From positions 62,001-126,000 of the forward strand of contig CAWAZD010000021.1 in NCBI GenBank assembly GCA_963786395.1: a stretch of DNA of 64,000 bases, given 5' to 3'. Positions within the stretch are counted from its first letter, which is position 1, and the number at the start of each line of letters is the position of its first letter. The notes under the pieces were generated by a model, which did no database searches, was not told where the DNA came from, and was given only the letters and a program-made list of their open reading frames with translations. A program made the translations under genes and the position numbers. Shown in pieces: positions 1-9,262 of this stretch. Source of the stretch: Fen-1301 sp963786395. GTDB lineage: Bacteria; Bacteroidota; Ignavibacteria; Ignavibacteriales; Ignavibacteriaceae.

Positions 1-2
1 AA

Positions 3-2321
3 AGCGGTAAAAAGATAATCGACTTTTTCGATAAGAATGAGGATTTCCTTAGATCCCGACAAAATAAAAAAGACTCTGAAATTTATGACTTAATCATTGT
101 AGGAGCCGGACCCGCAGGTATTTCAGCCGGTATTGAAGCTTCAAAAAAGAATTATTCCTGCCTCATTCTGGAAGCTTCCAAAAAATTTAATACCATTATA
201 AACTTTCCAAAAGCTAAACCAATTATTGCCACTCCTGATAATTATGTCCAAAAATCTGCGCTTATAATAAATAATGGTTATAAAGAATCCCTGCTCGATG
301 AGCTTTATGAACAGCTTAATAATTTCAACCTCCCATTAATGGAAGGCTTAACTGTAAATAAAATCCAAAAAGAAAAAGATTATTTATCGGTTATTACTAA
401 TGAGAAAATATATAAATCCCTAAGAGTAATATTAGCAATTGGCAAAACCGGCAACTCACGAATGTTAAATGTTCCCGGTGAAGATATACCAAAAGTATTT
501 AACAGACTTATTGATCCCGATGAAGCACACTCGCAGGATGTTTTAATTGTAGGCGGAGGCGATTCGGCTTTGGAGACAGCAATTGCTGTTACTCCCTCTG
601 CTAAGAGTGTATCTATTTCATACAGAAAACAGTCGTTCGCTAGACCGAAAGAAAAGAATGCTGAAAATCTTGATGCGCTTGTTAATGAAGGGAAAATCAA
701 ACTTTTCATGGAATCAACCGTTAGGGAAATTAAAGAGAATTCAGTTTTACTGCTGACAAAAGAAGGTGAAAAGGAAATCCCTAATACAATGGTCTATTCA
801 ATGATCGGTAAGGAACTTCCTACTGCGTTTTTTAAGCGGAGCGGTATTAAAATGGAAGGTGAGAAATCCCTTACCGTTAAACTGCAGTTTGCTCTTTTAG
901 TTTTGGTTGCCGGTGTCATCTATTTTGGAAAAAGCAGCGAGTTATTATATGCACAGTTGTTAGGCAAATTAAATTCATGGGGGGATGTTTTTACAAACAT
1001 TCTTACAACTTCTTTTTGGGCAAAGTTTGTGCTCATGCCTGTTAGTATAATAAAATTGTTGTTCTCCCCGGAGATAAGAATCTGGAATGTTGGGGATTAT
1101 ATAAATGCTTTCCTTGCCTTTTTTTCCTTGCTCGGAGTAATTGTACTCGGTGCCTATTTATTGTTTAAGTTTTTCAAAGATAATGGTTCTGAATTAAAAT
1201 TTGATTGGCGCACATTTAAGTATTTTTATTTTATTACCCTGGCAGCGTTCTTTGCTGTTGTCTTTTTCGGAGAAAGATATTTCGGAGTATTGGTTTTAGG
1301 GAAACCACAGTCGTTCTGGTATACAGGATTATATTCAATTACAATTTTAATATTTGGTCTTAGAAGAATAAAAATGAAACCAACCAAATATATTAAACTT
1401 CAAACGTGGTCATTAATTACAATACAGGCGCTTCCATTGTTCATTTTTCCTGAAATTATTTTCCCTTATCTCGGCAATTCCGGGGCGTTTGGATCTCAGA
1501 ATGGTTTTATTCTTTCGCAGGTCTTCCCGGGAGGAAGTTATTGGAGATCGTATGGCTTTATTTTAGCCTGGCCGTTATTTATAAGCAACTTCTATAATTC
1601 AAGTGTTACTACTTTCTGGCTGGTCTTTGGTTTCGTGCAGACTTTTGTGTTCATCCCCTATATTGTTTACCGGTGGGGAAAAGGAGCCTACTGTGGATGG
1701 ATTTGCTCCTGCGGCGCGCTTGCAGAAACATTGGGAGATGACTACAGAACTCTTGCCCCGCATGGACCAAAGGCAAAGAAAATGGAAAATATCGGTCAAT
1801 GGGTGCTGGTTGCTGCTTTTATTGTCACAGGATTGAAATTATTAAGCGTTTTATATGATTTCAATATTCCAATAATAAATGAAAAAGTTTCTTACTCGGC
1901 AGATTTTCTTAATATTATTTATCATTTTTCTATCGATATTATTTTTGCCGGCGTCCTGGGAGTAGGTGTCTATTTCTTTTTAAGTGGAAGAGTCTGGTGC
2001 CGGTTTGGCTGCCCCCTTGCAGCATGGATGCATATCGTCAGCCGGTTTTCACGCTACAGAATATTTGCTGATAAAAAGAAATGTATTTCATGCAATATCT
2101 GTACTAAAGTCTGCCATATGGGAATTGATGTTATGAGTTATGCAAATAAAGGGATTCCGATGAATGATGTAGAGTGTGTAAGATGTTCAGCTTGCGTTGT
2201 TAATTGTCCAACTGAGGTTTTGTCTTTCGGAAGTCTTTCCAAAAGCGACCTTAAAAATGAGATGTATAAAAAAGTAAAGATTCCTGTACTTAATTCATCA
2301 GATTGGCGAAGCGGTCTATGA
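3..2321 (+). CDS. FAD/NAD(P)-binding oxidoreductase fused to membrane polyferredoxin (5' partial)
   Basis: The frame is open to the left edge, so at least 772 residues are visible and the start is missing. The N-terminal third is a thioredoxin-reductase/YpdA-like flavoprotein with two dinucleotide-binding loops (VGAGPAGISAG near residue 48 and VGGGDSALE near residue 182), but no CxxC redox pair is visible. About nine hydrophobic segments follow, with NapH/CcoG-like cysteine motifs (YCGWICSCG, WCRFGCP). The C-terminus has two 4Fe-4S ferredoxin motifs (CISCNICTKVC and CVRCSACVVNC). Inference: electrons from NAD(P)H pass through flavin to iron-sulfur clusters at the membrane. Its stop overlaps the next start (ATGA), and the downstream radical SAM enzyme is an obvious possible electron acceptor. 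The fusion is certain from the uninterrupted frame; the substrate is unknown. Confidence 0.85.
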   Translation, partial: SGKKIIDFFDKNEDFLRSRQNKKDSEIYDLIIVGAGPAGISAGIEASKKNYSCLILEASKKFNTIINFPKAKPIIATPDNYVQKSALIINNGYKESLLDELYEQLNNFNLPLMEGLTVNKIQKEKDYLSVITNEKIYKSLRVILAIGKTGNSRMLNVPGEDIPKVFNRLIDPDEAHSQDVLIVGGGDSALETAIAVTPSAKSVSISYRKQSFARPKEKNAENLDALVNEGKIKLFMESTVREIKENSVLLLTKEGEKEIPNTMVYSMIGKELPTAFFKRSGIKMEGEKSLTVKLQFALLVLVAGVIYFGKSSELLYAQLLGKLNSWGDVFTNILTTSFWAKFVLMPVSIIKLLFSPEIRIWNVGDYINAFLAFFSLLGVIVLGAYLLFKFFKDNGSELKFDWRTFKYFYFITLAAFFAVVFFGERYFGVLVLGKPQSFWYTGLYSITILIFGLRRIKMKPTKYIKLQTWSLITIQALPLFIFPEIIFPYLGNSGAFGSQNGFILSQVFPGGSYWRSYGFILAWPLFISNFYNSSVTTFWLVFGFVQTFVFIPYIVYRWGKGAYCGWICSCGALAETLGDDYRTLAPHGPKAKKMENIGQWVLVAAFIVTGLKLLSVLYDFNIPIINEKVSYSADFLNIIYHFSIDIIFAGVLGVGVYFFLSGRVWCRFGCPLAAWMHIVSRFSRYRIFADKKKCISCNICTKVCHMGIDVMSYANKGIPMNDVECVRCSACVVNCPTEVLSFGSLSKSDLKNEMYKKVKIPVLNSSDWRSGL

Positions 2322-2926
2322 GCAAATCATCCTTGATAGTATTTCTACGATATCCCGAAAAAGGAAAAGTAAAAACCAGACTTGCCGAAACAACTTCAAA
2401 GGAGTTTGCTCTTCATTGGTATAAAACGTGCGTTGATAAAATAATAAACGAGTTAAATAAGATTTCAAATATTGATATTTATATATTTTATTCCGATATC
2501 GCTGAAAGAGATAAGGTTATTAAATGGCTTGGCGATAAGTTTATTTATTCTCATCAGGATGGAAAAGATCTGGGCACACGGATGCATAATGCTTTCTTTA
2601 AGGTGCTTGCGAATAATTCCGGGAAAGTGATCATTATTGGAACAGATATTCCCGACTTAAATCAAAATATTATCACCGATGCATTTGTGCGGCTGGATAA
2701 TAATGATATAGTCCTTGGACCTTCAATTGATGGAGGTTATTATCTTTTGGGAATGAAAAAACTGCATAATTCTTTATTCGATAAAATTAAATTCAGCACG
2801 CCTACTGTACTATCGGAAACAATTTCTAAAATAGATAAATTAGGGTTAACGTTTTCACTGCTTCCTGAACTGCAGGATATTGATATTGAAGACGATTTGA
2901 TCAAATGGCAAAACAAAGTTAATTGA
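2318..2926 (+). CDS. TIGR04282-type (CofC/DUF2064-like) transferase of arsenosugar-type clusters
   Basis: About 202 residues. The start LIVFLRYPEKGKVKTRLAE and the later TDIPDL and GPSIDGGYYLLG segments are characteristic of the CofC-like nucleotidyl/glycosyltransferase family often found beside ArsS radical SAM genes. I chose the ATG at 2318, which overlaps the upstream TGA as ATGA; a TTG at 2303 in the same frame would add five residues and lies further inside the upstream gene. The product is probably cytosolic. The reaction is not established from sequence: family members are annotated as transferring a sugar or nucleotidyl group in arsenosugar-like pathways. It is translationally coupled on both sides. 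Confidence 0.82.
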   Translation: MSKSSLIVFLRYPEKGKVKTRLAETTSKEFALHWYKTCVDKIINELNKISNIDIYIFYSDIAERDKVIKWLGDKFIYSHQDGKDLGTRMHNAFFKVLANNSGKVIIIGTDIPDLNQNIITDAFVRLDNNDIVLGPSIDGGYYLLGMKKLHNSLFDKIKFSTPTVLSETISKIDKLGLTFSLLPELQDIDIEDDLIKWQNKVN

Positions 2927-3921
2927 ATAAAAGGATCTTTAATTCAATGCACGACTTTAGGAATATAATACGGGAATATGAATTAGAACTCCCCTCCCTT
3001 TCTATTGAAACTCTCCAGATGAATATTACATTAAAGTGCAACCAGGCTTGTTACCACTGCCATGTCAGCTCATCCCCCAAAAGAACGGAAATGATGGATA
3101 AGGCTACCATTGATCAATGCCTGGAAATTCTTAGCAGCCATCCACAGATTAAAAATGTTGATATAACCGGCGGTGCACCTGAGTTGAATCCTCATTTTGA
3201 TTACCTTGTCATTGAAGCCGGGAAATTAAATAAACATATTATCGTAAGACATAATCTTACTGTTACTCTTGACGGCGATCCGACTACACATCAATCCAAA
3301 TTATATCTGCCTGAATTTTTCGCCAAATATGGTGTTGATGTAATTTGTTCACTCCCCTGTTACCTGGAATCCAATGTAGAATTGCAGAGAGGACCAGGTG
3401 TATTTCAAAAAAGTATAAACTCAATGCTGATGTTGAATGAAGTCGGTTACGGTATTGAAAACAGCGGTCTGTTGCTAAACCTGGTTCATAATCCTGTCGG
3501 AGCTTTTCTTCCATCATGCCAGAAATCTTTGGAAAAAGATTACAAAGAACATTTATGGAATAATTACAAGGTTAAGTTTAATAATCTCTATACTATTACG
3601 AACATGCCAATTCACAGGTTCCGGGAGCAATTGGAAAGAGGTGGAAATTATGATTCATATATGGAGAAACTGGTAAACGCATTCAACCCTGTTGCTGCGG
3701 TTGGCGTGATGTGCAGATCAATGCTAAGTGTTTCTTATGACGGAAGAATATTCGATTGTGATTTTAACCAGATGCTTAATAAGCAGGTTACTACTGATAA
3801 GCCGGCAACTGTTTTCAATTTCGATTATAATAAATTAGTTAATCTTGATATTATCTTTGATTCACATTGCTTCGGATGTACTGCCGGTGCCGGAAGCAGC
3901 TGTACGGGTGCCATATCATAA
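2923..3921 (+). CDS. arsS: ArsS-type radical SAM/Cys-rich enzyme
   Basis: A 332-residue radical SAM protein. The cluster-binding motif CNQACYHCHV (CxxxCxxC) is near residue 39, and the C-terminus has the family-specific cysteine-rich tail HCFGCTAGAGSSCTGA. These two features together match the ArsS (TIGR04167) family, which in characterised systems joins an adenosyl group to methylated arsenic during arsenosugar formation. The listed start is TTG, overlapping the previous stop as TTGA. The ATG at 2947, 11 bases after AAGGA, is a strong alternative and would remove eight residues. No arsM-like methyltransferase lies inside the window; it could be to the left. Substrate assignment is therefore inference. 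Confidence 0.85.
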   Translation: MNKRIFNSMHDFRNIIREYELELPSLSIETLQMNITLKCNQACYHCHVSSSPKRTEMMDKATIDQCLEILSSHPQIKNVDITGGAPELNPHFDYLVIEAGKLNKHIIVRHNLTVTLDGDPTTHQSKLYLPEFFAKYGVDVICSLPCYLESNVELQRGPGVFQKSINSMLMLNEVGYGIENSGLLLNLVHNPVGAFLPSCQKSLEKDYKEHLWNNYKVKFNNLYTITNMPIHRFREQLERGGNYDSYMEKLVNAFNPVAAVGVMCRSMLSVSYDGRIFDCDFNQMLNKQVTTDKPATVFNFDYNKLVNLDIIFDSHCFGCTAGAGSSCTGAIS

Positions 3922-4623
3922 ATGCTTAATAAAAAGAAATTTGTTGTGATTATTCCTGCTTTAAATGAGGAGGATTCAATTGCCAGCGTATTAAATGATA
4001 TTCCCGGTTTTGTGGATGAAATTGTTGTAGTAAATAACGGATCCCGCGACAGGACTGTTGAAATAGCTTCAGATGCCGGAGCAACAGTTCTTACCGAAAA
4101 TGAAAAAGGTTATGGGGCTGCTTGTCTAAAAGGAATTGATTATATAAAAAATAAAAATTATGATGTAGTGGTTTTTCTTGATGGAGATTTTAGTGATCAC
4201 CCGTGTGAAATGGAAACGATTATAAACCCGATAATAAAAGAAGATTATGATCTTGTTATTGGATCCCGCTTGCTCGGACACAAAGAAAAAGGTGCAATGC
4301 TGCCTCAGGCAATTTTTGGAAATTGGCTCTCTTGTTTTCTAATAAAAATATTTTGGGGATATCAGTATACAGATCTGGGTCCTTTCCGTGCTATATCATG
4401 TTCCGCCTTGCAGGGTCTGGATATGAAAGACCGCAATTTCGGGTGGACTATTGAAATGCAGATTAAGGCAGCCAAACAGAAACTCCGGGTTATCGAAGTT
4501 CCTGTTAGCTATCGAAAGAGAATCGGTATTTCAAAAGTTACCGGAACAATCAGCGGAACTATTAAAGCCTCTATAAAAATTCTATGGTTAATATTTATCA
4601 GTCTTTTTAAATCATTTAAATAA
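3922..4623 (+). CDS. Family 2 glycosyltransferase, dolichyl/polyprenyl-phosphate hexose synthase type
   Basis: 233 residues with a GT-A fold start (VVIIPALNEEDSI), a nucleotide-binding segment ending VVVNNGSRDRT, and the metal-binding DGD of VVFLDGDFSDHP. The C-terminal hydrophobic stretch (ILWLIFISLF) suggests membrane attachment. It lacks the GRAxQMN-type motif of the TIGR04283 arsenosugar transferases and looks more like DPM1-type enzymes that load a sugar on a lipid phosphate. It starts at the base after the arsS stop, so it is co-transcribed. Inference: it may attach a sugar or lipid to the product of the upstream enzymes. Confidence 0.82.
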   Translation: MLNKKKFVVIIPALNEEDSIASVLNDIPGFVDEIVVVNNGSRDRTVEIASDAGATVLTENEKGYGAACLKGIDYIKNKNYDVVVFLDGDFSDHPCEMETIINPIIKEDYDLVIGSRLLGHKEKGAMLPQAIFGNWLSCFLIKIFWGYQYTDLGPFRAISCSALQGLDMKDRNFGWTIEMQIKAAKQKLRVIEVPVSYRKRIGISKVTGTISGTIKASIKILWLIFISLFKSFK

Positions 4624-4749
4624 CCACGCATAATTTCCATACCCGTCTTTTTGCAGCTCTTCTTTATAACTTTTTAAGAATCAGGTGAATTATGTGTGAT
4701 ATTACAAATAAAGAATATAATTTCCTGTAAATTTTAGTATTTTAGATTC

Positions 4750-6171
4750 ATGCAAAAACGATTAACTGAATCAACAGTACTTTTTATAAGCATAATTAAA
4801 TGGGTGGTTCTGGCGACTATTGCCGGAGCAGTTGTTGGTATAGCTACTACAATTTTCCTTAAACTTCTTACGCTAGCTACAGACCTCAGTCATCAGTGGT
4901 CGTATTGGTTCTGGCTGCTTCCGGTAGCTTTGTTTTTAAGTACCGTAATAGTTAAGTATTTAGCACCTGAGGCTAAAGGTCATGGGACTGAAAAAGTAAT
5001 TGAGGCAATTCATAAGCGGGCTGGAAAAATTCCGATTATTGTAGTACCTGTAAAACTTCTTGCCACTATAATTACTCTCGCTTTTGGGGGGTCTGCAGGC
5101 AAAGAAGGTCCTTGTGCCCAAATAGGTGCAGGTATAACTTCACTTTTTGGTGATCTGCTTAGATTCGATGAACATGACCGAAAAAAATTAGTCATCTGCG
5201 GAATTAGTGCAGGTTTCGCTGCTGTTTTCGGAACTCCGATTGCTGGTTCAATCTTTGGCGTTGAAGTTCTTTTTGTTGGAGCAATTCTTTATGATGTGCT
5301 CTTACCATCATTTATTGCGGGTATTACCGCTTATCAGGTTTCAACATCATTTGGTATTACGTATTTTCACCATCCGGTAAGTCTGGTACCCGTTTTTTCT
5401 GAAGGCTTTCTAATAAAGGTAATGATTGCAGGAGTATTTTTCGGTTTATGCTCTATTATACTTATAGAAATGCTAAAGTTGATGGAAAAAGGATCTGACC
5501 GGATTAAAATCTGGGCACCGCTTAAAGGATTGATTGGTGGATTTATTCTGGTAGGCTTGTCATATATTTTCTCTGTAAGGTATTTAGGATTAGGTTTGGA
5601 AACAGTTGAAGCAACTCTTAAAGGTCAGCAGACTGAATGGTATGCTTTCCTCATAAAACCATTATTTACAAGTATTACTTTAAGCTTTGGAGGAAGTGGA
5701 GGAATAGTAACGCCAATCTTCTTCACGGGAACAGCTGCAGGTTCATTTTTCGCACAAGTTACAGGATTGAATGTTGCCACATTTGCCGCAATTGGAATGG
5801 TAGCTGTCCTGGCTGGTTCCGCCAATACTCCCATTGCAGCAAGTATAATGTCTGTTGAGCTTTTTGGTCCTTCTGTTGCACCTTATGCTACAGTTGCTTG
5901 TGTAATTAGCTTTCTAATGACAGGACATCGCAGTGTATACCCTTCACAAGTATTATCTATTTCAAAATCTCCATCACTCCAGGTTGAATTGGGTAAAGAA
6001 CTGGAAGCTGTTCAAACAACTTATCTGCCTAAAAATGCTGGAATGATAAGCCGTATCCTAAAATTCATAAAAAGAATAGAGGATCTTGTAAACAAAATTC
6101 AGATTGATGTTGCTACACGCAGAAAAAACCATCAAAATACTACTCAAAAAACAAAGCGTAAACCGGATTAG
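4750..6171 (+). CDS. ClC-family chloride channel / H+-Cl- antiporter
   Basis: 473 residues with ten or more hydrophobic helices. The anion-filter motifs are visible: GKEGP near residues 116-120, with the gating glutamate, and GSGGIVTP near 315-322, replacing the usual GxFxP. The first motif (usually GSGIP) is read as GHGTEK, which is common in this branch. No C-terminal CBS pair is present; the tail is basic and low in structure. The presence of the gating Glu is compatible with either channel or antiporter. The stop codon (TAG) overlaps the convergent korB stop, so the two transcripts must run into each other. Confidence 0.9.
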   Translation: MQKRLTESTVLFISIIKWVVLATIAGAVVGIATTIFLKLLTLATDLSHQWSYWFWLLPVALFLSTVIVKYLAPEAKGHGTEKVIEAIHKRAGKIPIIVVPVKLLATIITLAFGGSAGKEGPCAQIGAGITSLFGDLLRFDEHDRKKLVICGISAGFAAVFGTPIAGSIFGVEVLFVGAILYDVLLPSFIAGITAYQVSTSFGITYFHHPVSLVPVFSEGFLIKVMIAGVFFGLCSIILIEMLKLMEKGSDRIKIWAPLKGLIGGFILVGLSYIFSVRYLGLGLETVEATLKGQQTEWYAFLIKPLFTSITLSFGGSGGIVTPIFFTGTAAGSFFAQVTGLNVATFAAIGMVAVLAGSANTPIAASIMSVELFGPSVAPYATVACVISFLMTGHRSVYPSQVLSISKSPSLQVELGKELEAVQTTYLPKNAGMISRILKFIKRIEDLVNKIQIDVATRRKNHQNTTQKTKRKPD

Positions 6172-7205
6172 TTAACTTCCCAGGTGTTGCCGCTGAATAA
6201 TACTTTCTCGAGATCTCCTTTACCCTTCATCGCTGTTACGGCTTCTACCTGATTCTGCATTTCACCGTCAAGCGTTGGTCTGGATATCTGTCTGAATATT
6301 CCCATTGGTGTCGGGAATCCCGGATGATCAGTTAAATGTGCAAGTATCGTGGCTCTGGCTGCACTCTTGTCAAATTCATTATGCACCAAAACATCATTAA
6401 TACTGTTGCTGCCTTCGTTTATATTAATAATTGTTGGATTTGCATTCTCAACTTTTATTCCCTTATCCCTGTTCTTTCCAAAGATAAGCGGTTTATCATG
6501 TTCAATGTAAAGCAGCATATCATCCCTGGTTGCTTTATCAGATATGGCATCAAATACTCCGTCATTAAATATAACGCAGTTCTGAAGTATTTCAATCAGC
6601 GCCAGACCCTTATGCTCAGCCGCTCTTTTGATCATCTGCTGCATATGTTTCGGATCTCTGTCCATTGTCCTTGCTACAAATGTTGCTTCTGACCCAAGTG
6701 CTAACGATACAGGATTGAAAGGGAAATCAATACTTCCATAAGGTGAGGTCTTGGTTTTCATGCCTTTATCAGAAGTTGGTGAATACTGTCCTTTGGTTAA
6801 TCCGTAAATTTTATTATTGAACAGAAGAACTTTAAGATCAATATTTTTTCTGCATGCGTGAATAAAATGATTCCCGCCGATGCTGAGAAGATCACCATCT
6901 CCGGTAGCTACCCAGACAGAAAGTTCCGGATTGGCTGCTTTAACTCCGGTGGCAATTGCAGGCGCACGTCCGTGAATTGTATGGAATCCGTATGTGTCCA
7001 TATAATATGGAAACCGTGAAGAGCATCCGATACCGGATACCCAGACAATATTTTCTTTTTTAATGTTTACAAGATCAGGGAAAGTCCTTTGCACCTGCGC
7101 CAATATTGAATAATCACCGCAGCCGGGGCACCATCTTACATCCTGATCTGCTGCAAAATCTTTTGCTGTTAGCTTTACTTCTTTAACTTCATTGTTGTCA
7201 GCCAT
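6168..7205 (-). CDS. korB: 2-oxoacid:ferredoxin oxidoreductase, beta subunit (2-oxoglutarate type)
   Basis: 345 residues. The WCPGCGD motif (residues 25-31) carries two cluster-ligand cysteines, and the GDGDLLSIGGNHFIHACRKN block is the thiamine diphosphate/Mg site. Pairs with the alpha-gamma fusion subunit directly upstream to oxidise a 2-oxoacid to acyl-CoA, reducing ferredoxin; the sequence family is closest to 2-oxoglutarate/2-oxoacid enzymes. Its ATG overlaps the stop of the alpha gene by one base, a coupled arrangement. Together with citrate synthase further along, it fits an oxidative or reversible TCA cycle. Substrate preference (oxoglutarate versus other oxoacids) cannot be proved by reading alone. 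Confidence 0.9.
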   Translation of the reverse strand: MADNNEVKEVKLTAKDFAADQDVRWCPGCGDYSILAQVQRTFPDLVNIKKENIVWVSGIGCSSRFPYYMDTYGFHTIHGRAPAIATGVKAANPELSVWVATGDGDLLSIGGNHFIHACRKNIDLKVLLFNNKIYGLTKGQYSPTSDKGMKTKTSPYGSIDFPFNPVSLALGSEATFVARTMDRDPKHMQQMIKRAAEHKGLALIEILQNCVIFNDGVFDAISDKATRDDMLLYIEHDKPLIFGKNRDKGIKVENANPTIININEGSNSINDVLVHNEFDKSAARATILAHLTDHPGFPTPMGIFRQISRPTLDGEMQNQVEAVTAMKGKGDLEKVLFSGNTWEVN

Positions 7206-9046
7206 TATATCTTTCCTCCTAAAATATCAATGATCTTTTCTTCTATATCCCCCGACCTGAGTGGTAATCCTCTCACAAGATTGAACTGTATTACCGGAAT
7301 AAGGAATTCTGCTCTGATCACTTTTGAAAGCTGACCAAGATTAATTTCAGGTATAAGTACATGCTTAAAACTTCTTAATACTTTTTCAGTATTAACGGGC
7401 ATAGGATTTAAGTATTTCAGATGTGCCTGCGAAACTTTAAGCCCTGCATTCCTGCAGCGGAGAACTGCTTCTGTAATTGAACCATACGTACCTCCCCATC
7501 CGAGAACAAGCAGATCACCTTCCTGTTCTCCTGTAACTTCAAGCTCCGGAATATCTAAAGCTATGTTTTTTATTTTCTGATCTCTTATTCTAATCATCAA
7601 ATCATGATTATCCGGATCATAACTAACCGAGCCGGAAATATTGGCTTTTTCCAATCCGCCGATTCTGTGTTCCAATCCCGGAGTACCGGGTTTTGCCCAT
7701 GGTCTTGATAGAACATCATCCCTTAAATAAGGTTTAAATGTGTTTTTATCTGTCCAGAATTTAACAGGAATATTTGGAAGCTCATCAGCATGAGGAATTT
7801 TCCATGGTTCGGATCCGTTCGCAAGATATCCGTCAGTTAACAGAATTACGGGACACATAAATTTTAACGCAATACGGAATGCTTCCATTGCCATATAAAA
7901 ACAATCACTGGGAGTCGAGGAAGCAATCACTGCAACCGGTGCCTCTCCATTTCTTCCGTATAACGCCTGTAACAGGTCCGCCTGCTCGGTTTTTGTCGGT
8001 AAGCCGGTACTTGGACCGCCTCTCTGAACATTTATAATAACTAGCGGGAGTTCAGTCATAAGAGCAAGTCCAATTGCTTCACTCTTAAGCGCAAGTCCTG
8101 GTCCGCTTGTAGTCGTCAAAGCAAGACTGCCTGCAAATGCAGCGCCTATCGCTGAAGTAATACCTGCAATTTCATCTTCTGCCTGTAAGGTTTTAACACC
8201 AAAATTCTTGTAGTTGCTTAAGTATTGTAGGATTTCAGTCGCGGGAGTAATAGGATAGGAACCAAGAAAAAGAGGAAGTCCGCTTTTTACTGATGCTGCA
8301 AGACATCCAAGCGCTGTTGCTTCATTTCCGGAAATACTTCTGTAGGTCCCTTTTGGCAGTTGAGCTGCTTCTACATGATATCGGGTTGTGAATAGTTCTG
8401 TGTTTTCTCCAAAATTGTAACCGGCTAAAAGCGCTTTATTATTAGCATCAATATATTCGGGTTTATTTTTGAATTTGTTTTTTATCCATTCAACTGTTTG
8501 ATCAACTGGTCTGTTAAAAAGCCAGTACATTAGACCCAAGGCGTAAAAATTCTTGCATCTGGAAATATCTTTCAGAGAAAGTTTGGTGTCGGCTAAAGCT
8601 TTAATAGTCATGGAAGTTATAGGAACCGGGTAAACTTCAAAACCATCCAATGAACCATCTTCAAGAGGGTTGGTTTCATACTTTGCAAGTTTAAGGTTTT
8701 TTGCGTCAAAGGCATCTGTATTAGCTATAATTATTCCCCCCTTCTTTAATTCAGGAAGATTTTTCTTAATAGCCGCTGGGTTCATTGCAACAAGGACATC
8801 GGCAATATCTCCGGGTGTGTGAACATCCATGCTTCCGAAATGAAGTTGAAATCCGCTAACCCCGTATATTGTTCCCAGGGGTGCTCTTATTTCAGCAGGA
8901 TAATCCGGCAAAGTACTTAAATCATTCCCCAAAACAGCCGTAGTATCACTGAATTGACTGCCTGTAAGCTGCATTCCATCTCCTGAATCTCCAGCAAACC
9001 GCACTGTGACTTCATCAAGATTTTGAAACTCTTTTTCTTTGATCAT
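7205..9046 (-). CDS. korA: 2-oxoacid:ferredoxin oxidoreductase, alpha subunit with fused gamma domain
   Basis: 613 residues, the usual length for the fused form. Residues about 10-190 are the gamma domain (GDSGDGMQLTGSQF). Then comes the alpha domain with SYPITPATEI (YPITP substrate-binding loop near 260) and TTTSGPGLALKSEAIG. Transcribed with korB, with a one-base overlap. Starts with ATG at 9046; a gap of about 216 bp separates it from panC and must hold its promoter. No delta (ferredoxin) subunit is adjacent, as is common for this two-subunit type. Confidence 0.9.
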   Translation of the reverse strand: MIKEKEFQNLDEVTVRFAGDSGDGMQLTGSQFSDTTAVLGNDLSTLPDYPAEIRAPLGTIYGVSGFQLHFGSMDVHTPGDIADVLVAMNPAAIKKNLPELKKGGIIIANTDAFDAKNLKLAKYETNPLEDGSLDGFEVYPVPITSMTIKALADTKLSLKDISRCKNFYALGLMYWLFNRPVDQTVEWIKNKFKNKPEYIDANNKALLAGYNFGENTELFTTRYHVEAAQLPKGTYRSISGNEATALGCLAASVKSGLPLFLGSYPITPATEILQYLSNYKNFGVKTLQAEDEIAGITSAIGAAFAGSLALTTTSGPGLALKSEAIGLALMTELPLVIINVQRGGPSTGLPTKTEQADLLQALYGRNGEAPVAVIASSTPSDCFYMAMEAFRIALKFMCPVILLTDGYLANGSEPWKIPHADELPNIPVKFWTDKNTFKPYLRDDVLSRPWAKPGTPGLEHRIGGLEKANISGSVSYDPDNHDLMIRIRDQKIKNIALDIPELEVTGEQEGDLLVLGWGGTYGSITEAVLRCRNAGLKVSQAHLKYLNPMPVNTEKVLRSFKHVLIPEINLGQLSKVIRAEFLIPVIQFNLVRGLPLRSGDIEEKIIDILGGKI

Positions 9047-9262
9047 ATTGCTTAATTTCCTATATACTTTAGATAAGATATCAATTTACCACAATCATGC
9101 CATTTACTTATTAAGATTTTAGAGCTTTATTCTTTATTTATTAAGCCCATATTTTAATATAAACTTTGAAAAGGAGAGAAATTCAACACATGATTCTCAT
9201 TTATGGAAATAAGATTGCTATTATTCGGGATTTTGGGAAAAAGGGTCTTGATTAAGCTGAAT

